Position numbers and translations under genes: made by a program. From JBAZYZ01 sp041659085 (GTDB taxonomy: Bacteria; Patescibacteriota; Minisyncoccia; Phycocordibacterales; VMEP01), in NCBI GenBank assembly GCA_041659085.1, contig JBAZYZ010000008.1, forward strand, positions 1-29,941: DNA of 29,941 nucleotides, in the 5' to 3' direction. The notes under the pieces were generated by a model. The model was given only the letters and a program-made list of their open reading frames with translations. It did no database searches and was not told the origin of the DNA. The stretch's first letter is position 1. Every line of letters begins with the position of its first letter. Below, piece after piece: positions 29,909-29,941 of this stretch.

Positions 29909-29941
29909 GGCAGTTTATATTCCTTGAACAAAATACTCCGG

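Noticed and set aside
1..29941. CRISPR array, insertion sequence or prophage
   Set aside because: No regularly spaced direct repeats, transposase, integrase or phage structural genes were seen. The heptad array in the kinase gene is coding and has no unique spacers.

Overview
The window reads as chromosomal DNA of a Patescibacteria (CPR) bacterium, most likely a Parcubacteria/Paceibacteria lineage. This is inferred from style rather than a database match. Support comes from compact minus-strand gene runs, a stripped-down PheRS and a short EF-Ts. The cell-surface genes are also typical: sortase, ice-binding-like adhesin, SH3b/YkuD L,D-transpeptidase, PDZ-less HtrA. TGA is used as a stop (ATGA overlaps at 12579-12582 and 29414-29417), so the code is not the Gracilibacteria/SR1 code.

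Layout. 1-1067 is the 5' part of gyrB (minus). 1170-5656 is a minus-strand run pheS-pheT-methyltransferase-C39-like protein; pheT carries an intact NlpC/P60 cysteine-peptidase domain inserted in its B5 domain. 5706-9920 holds a membrane glycosyltransferase, a sortase and a secreted ice-binding-like protein ending in an FPNTG sorting signal. 10183-13004 is a phosphorelay cluster: a response regulator coupled by ATGA to a soluble PAS-histidine kinase with 30 consecutive heptads, plus a second regulator with a duplicated segment in its receiver domain. 13186-14821 has a membrane-anchored protein and an ECF-like sigma factor. 14866-16820 has tRNA-Thr(UGU) and the rpsB-tsf-small membrane protein run.

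16994-22116 is an envelope and redox group: cupredoxin, peroxiredoxin, DoxX, cyclopropane-fatty-acid synthase, GH18-like protein and HtrA-like protease. 22135-25520 contains a P-type ATPase and a divergent L,D-transpeptidase. 25563-26702 is an HD-domain protein. 26832-27368 is a guanylate-kinase-like protein. The right end (27365-29908) is an AT-rich, tightly packed three-gene unit: NUDIX hydrolase, an unrecognised 356-residue protein and an aminoglycoside-phosphotransferase-like kinase.

Three things stand out. First, the PheT-NlpC/P60 chimera. Second, a recurring promoter geometry in which a sigma-70-like -10 box ends 6-9 nt before the ATG, predicting leaderless mRNAs for at least seven genes. 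Third, the NUDIX/unknown/kinase cassette, whose 3' end shares its last codons with the terminator hairpin of a convergent gene. All promoter, terminator and function calls come from reading the sequence only.
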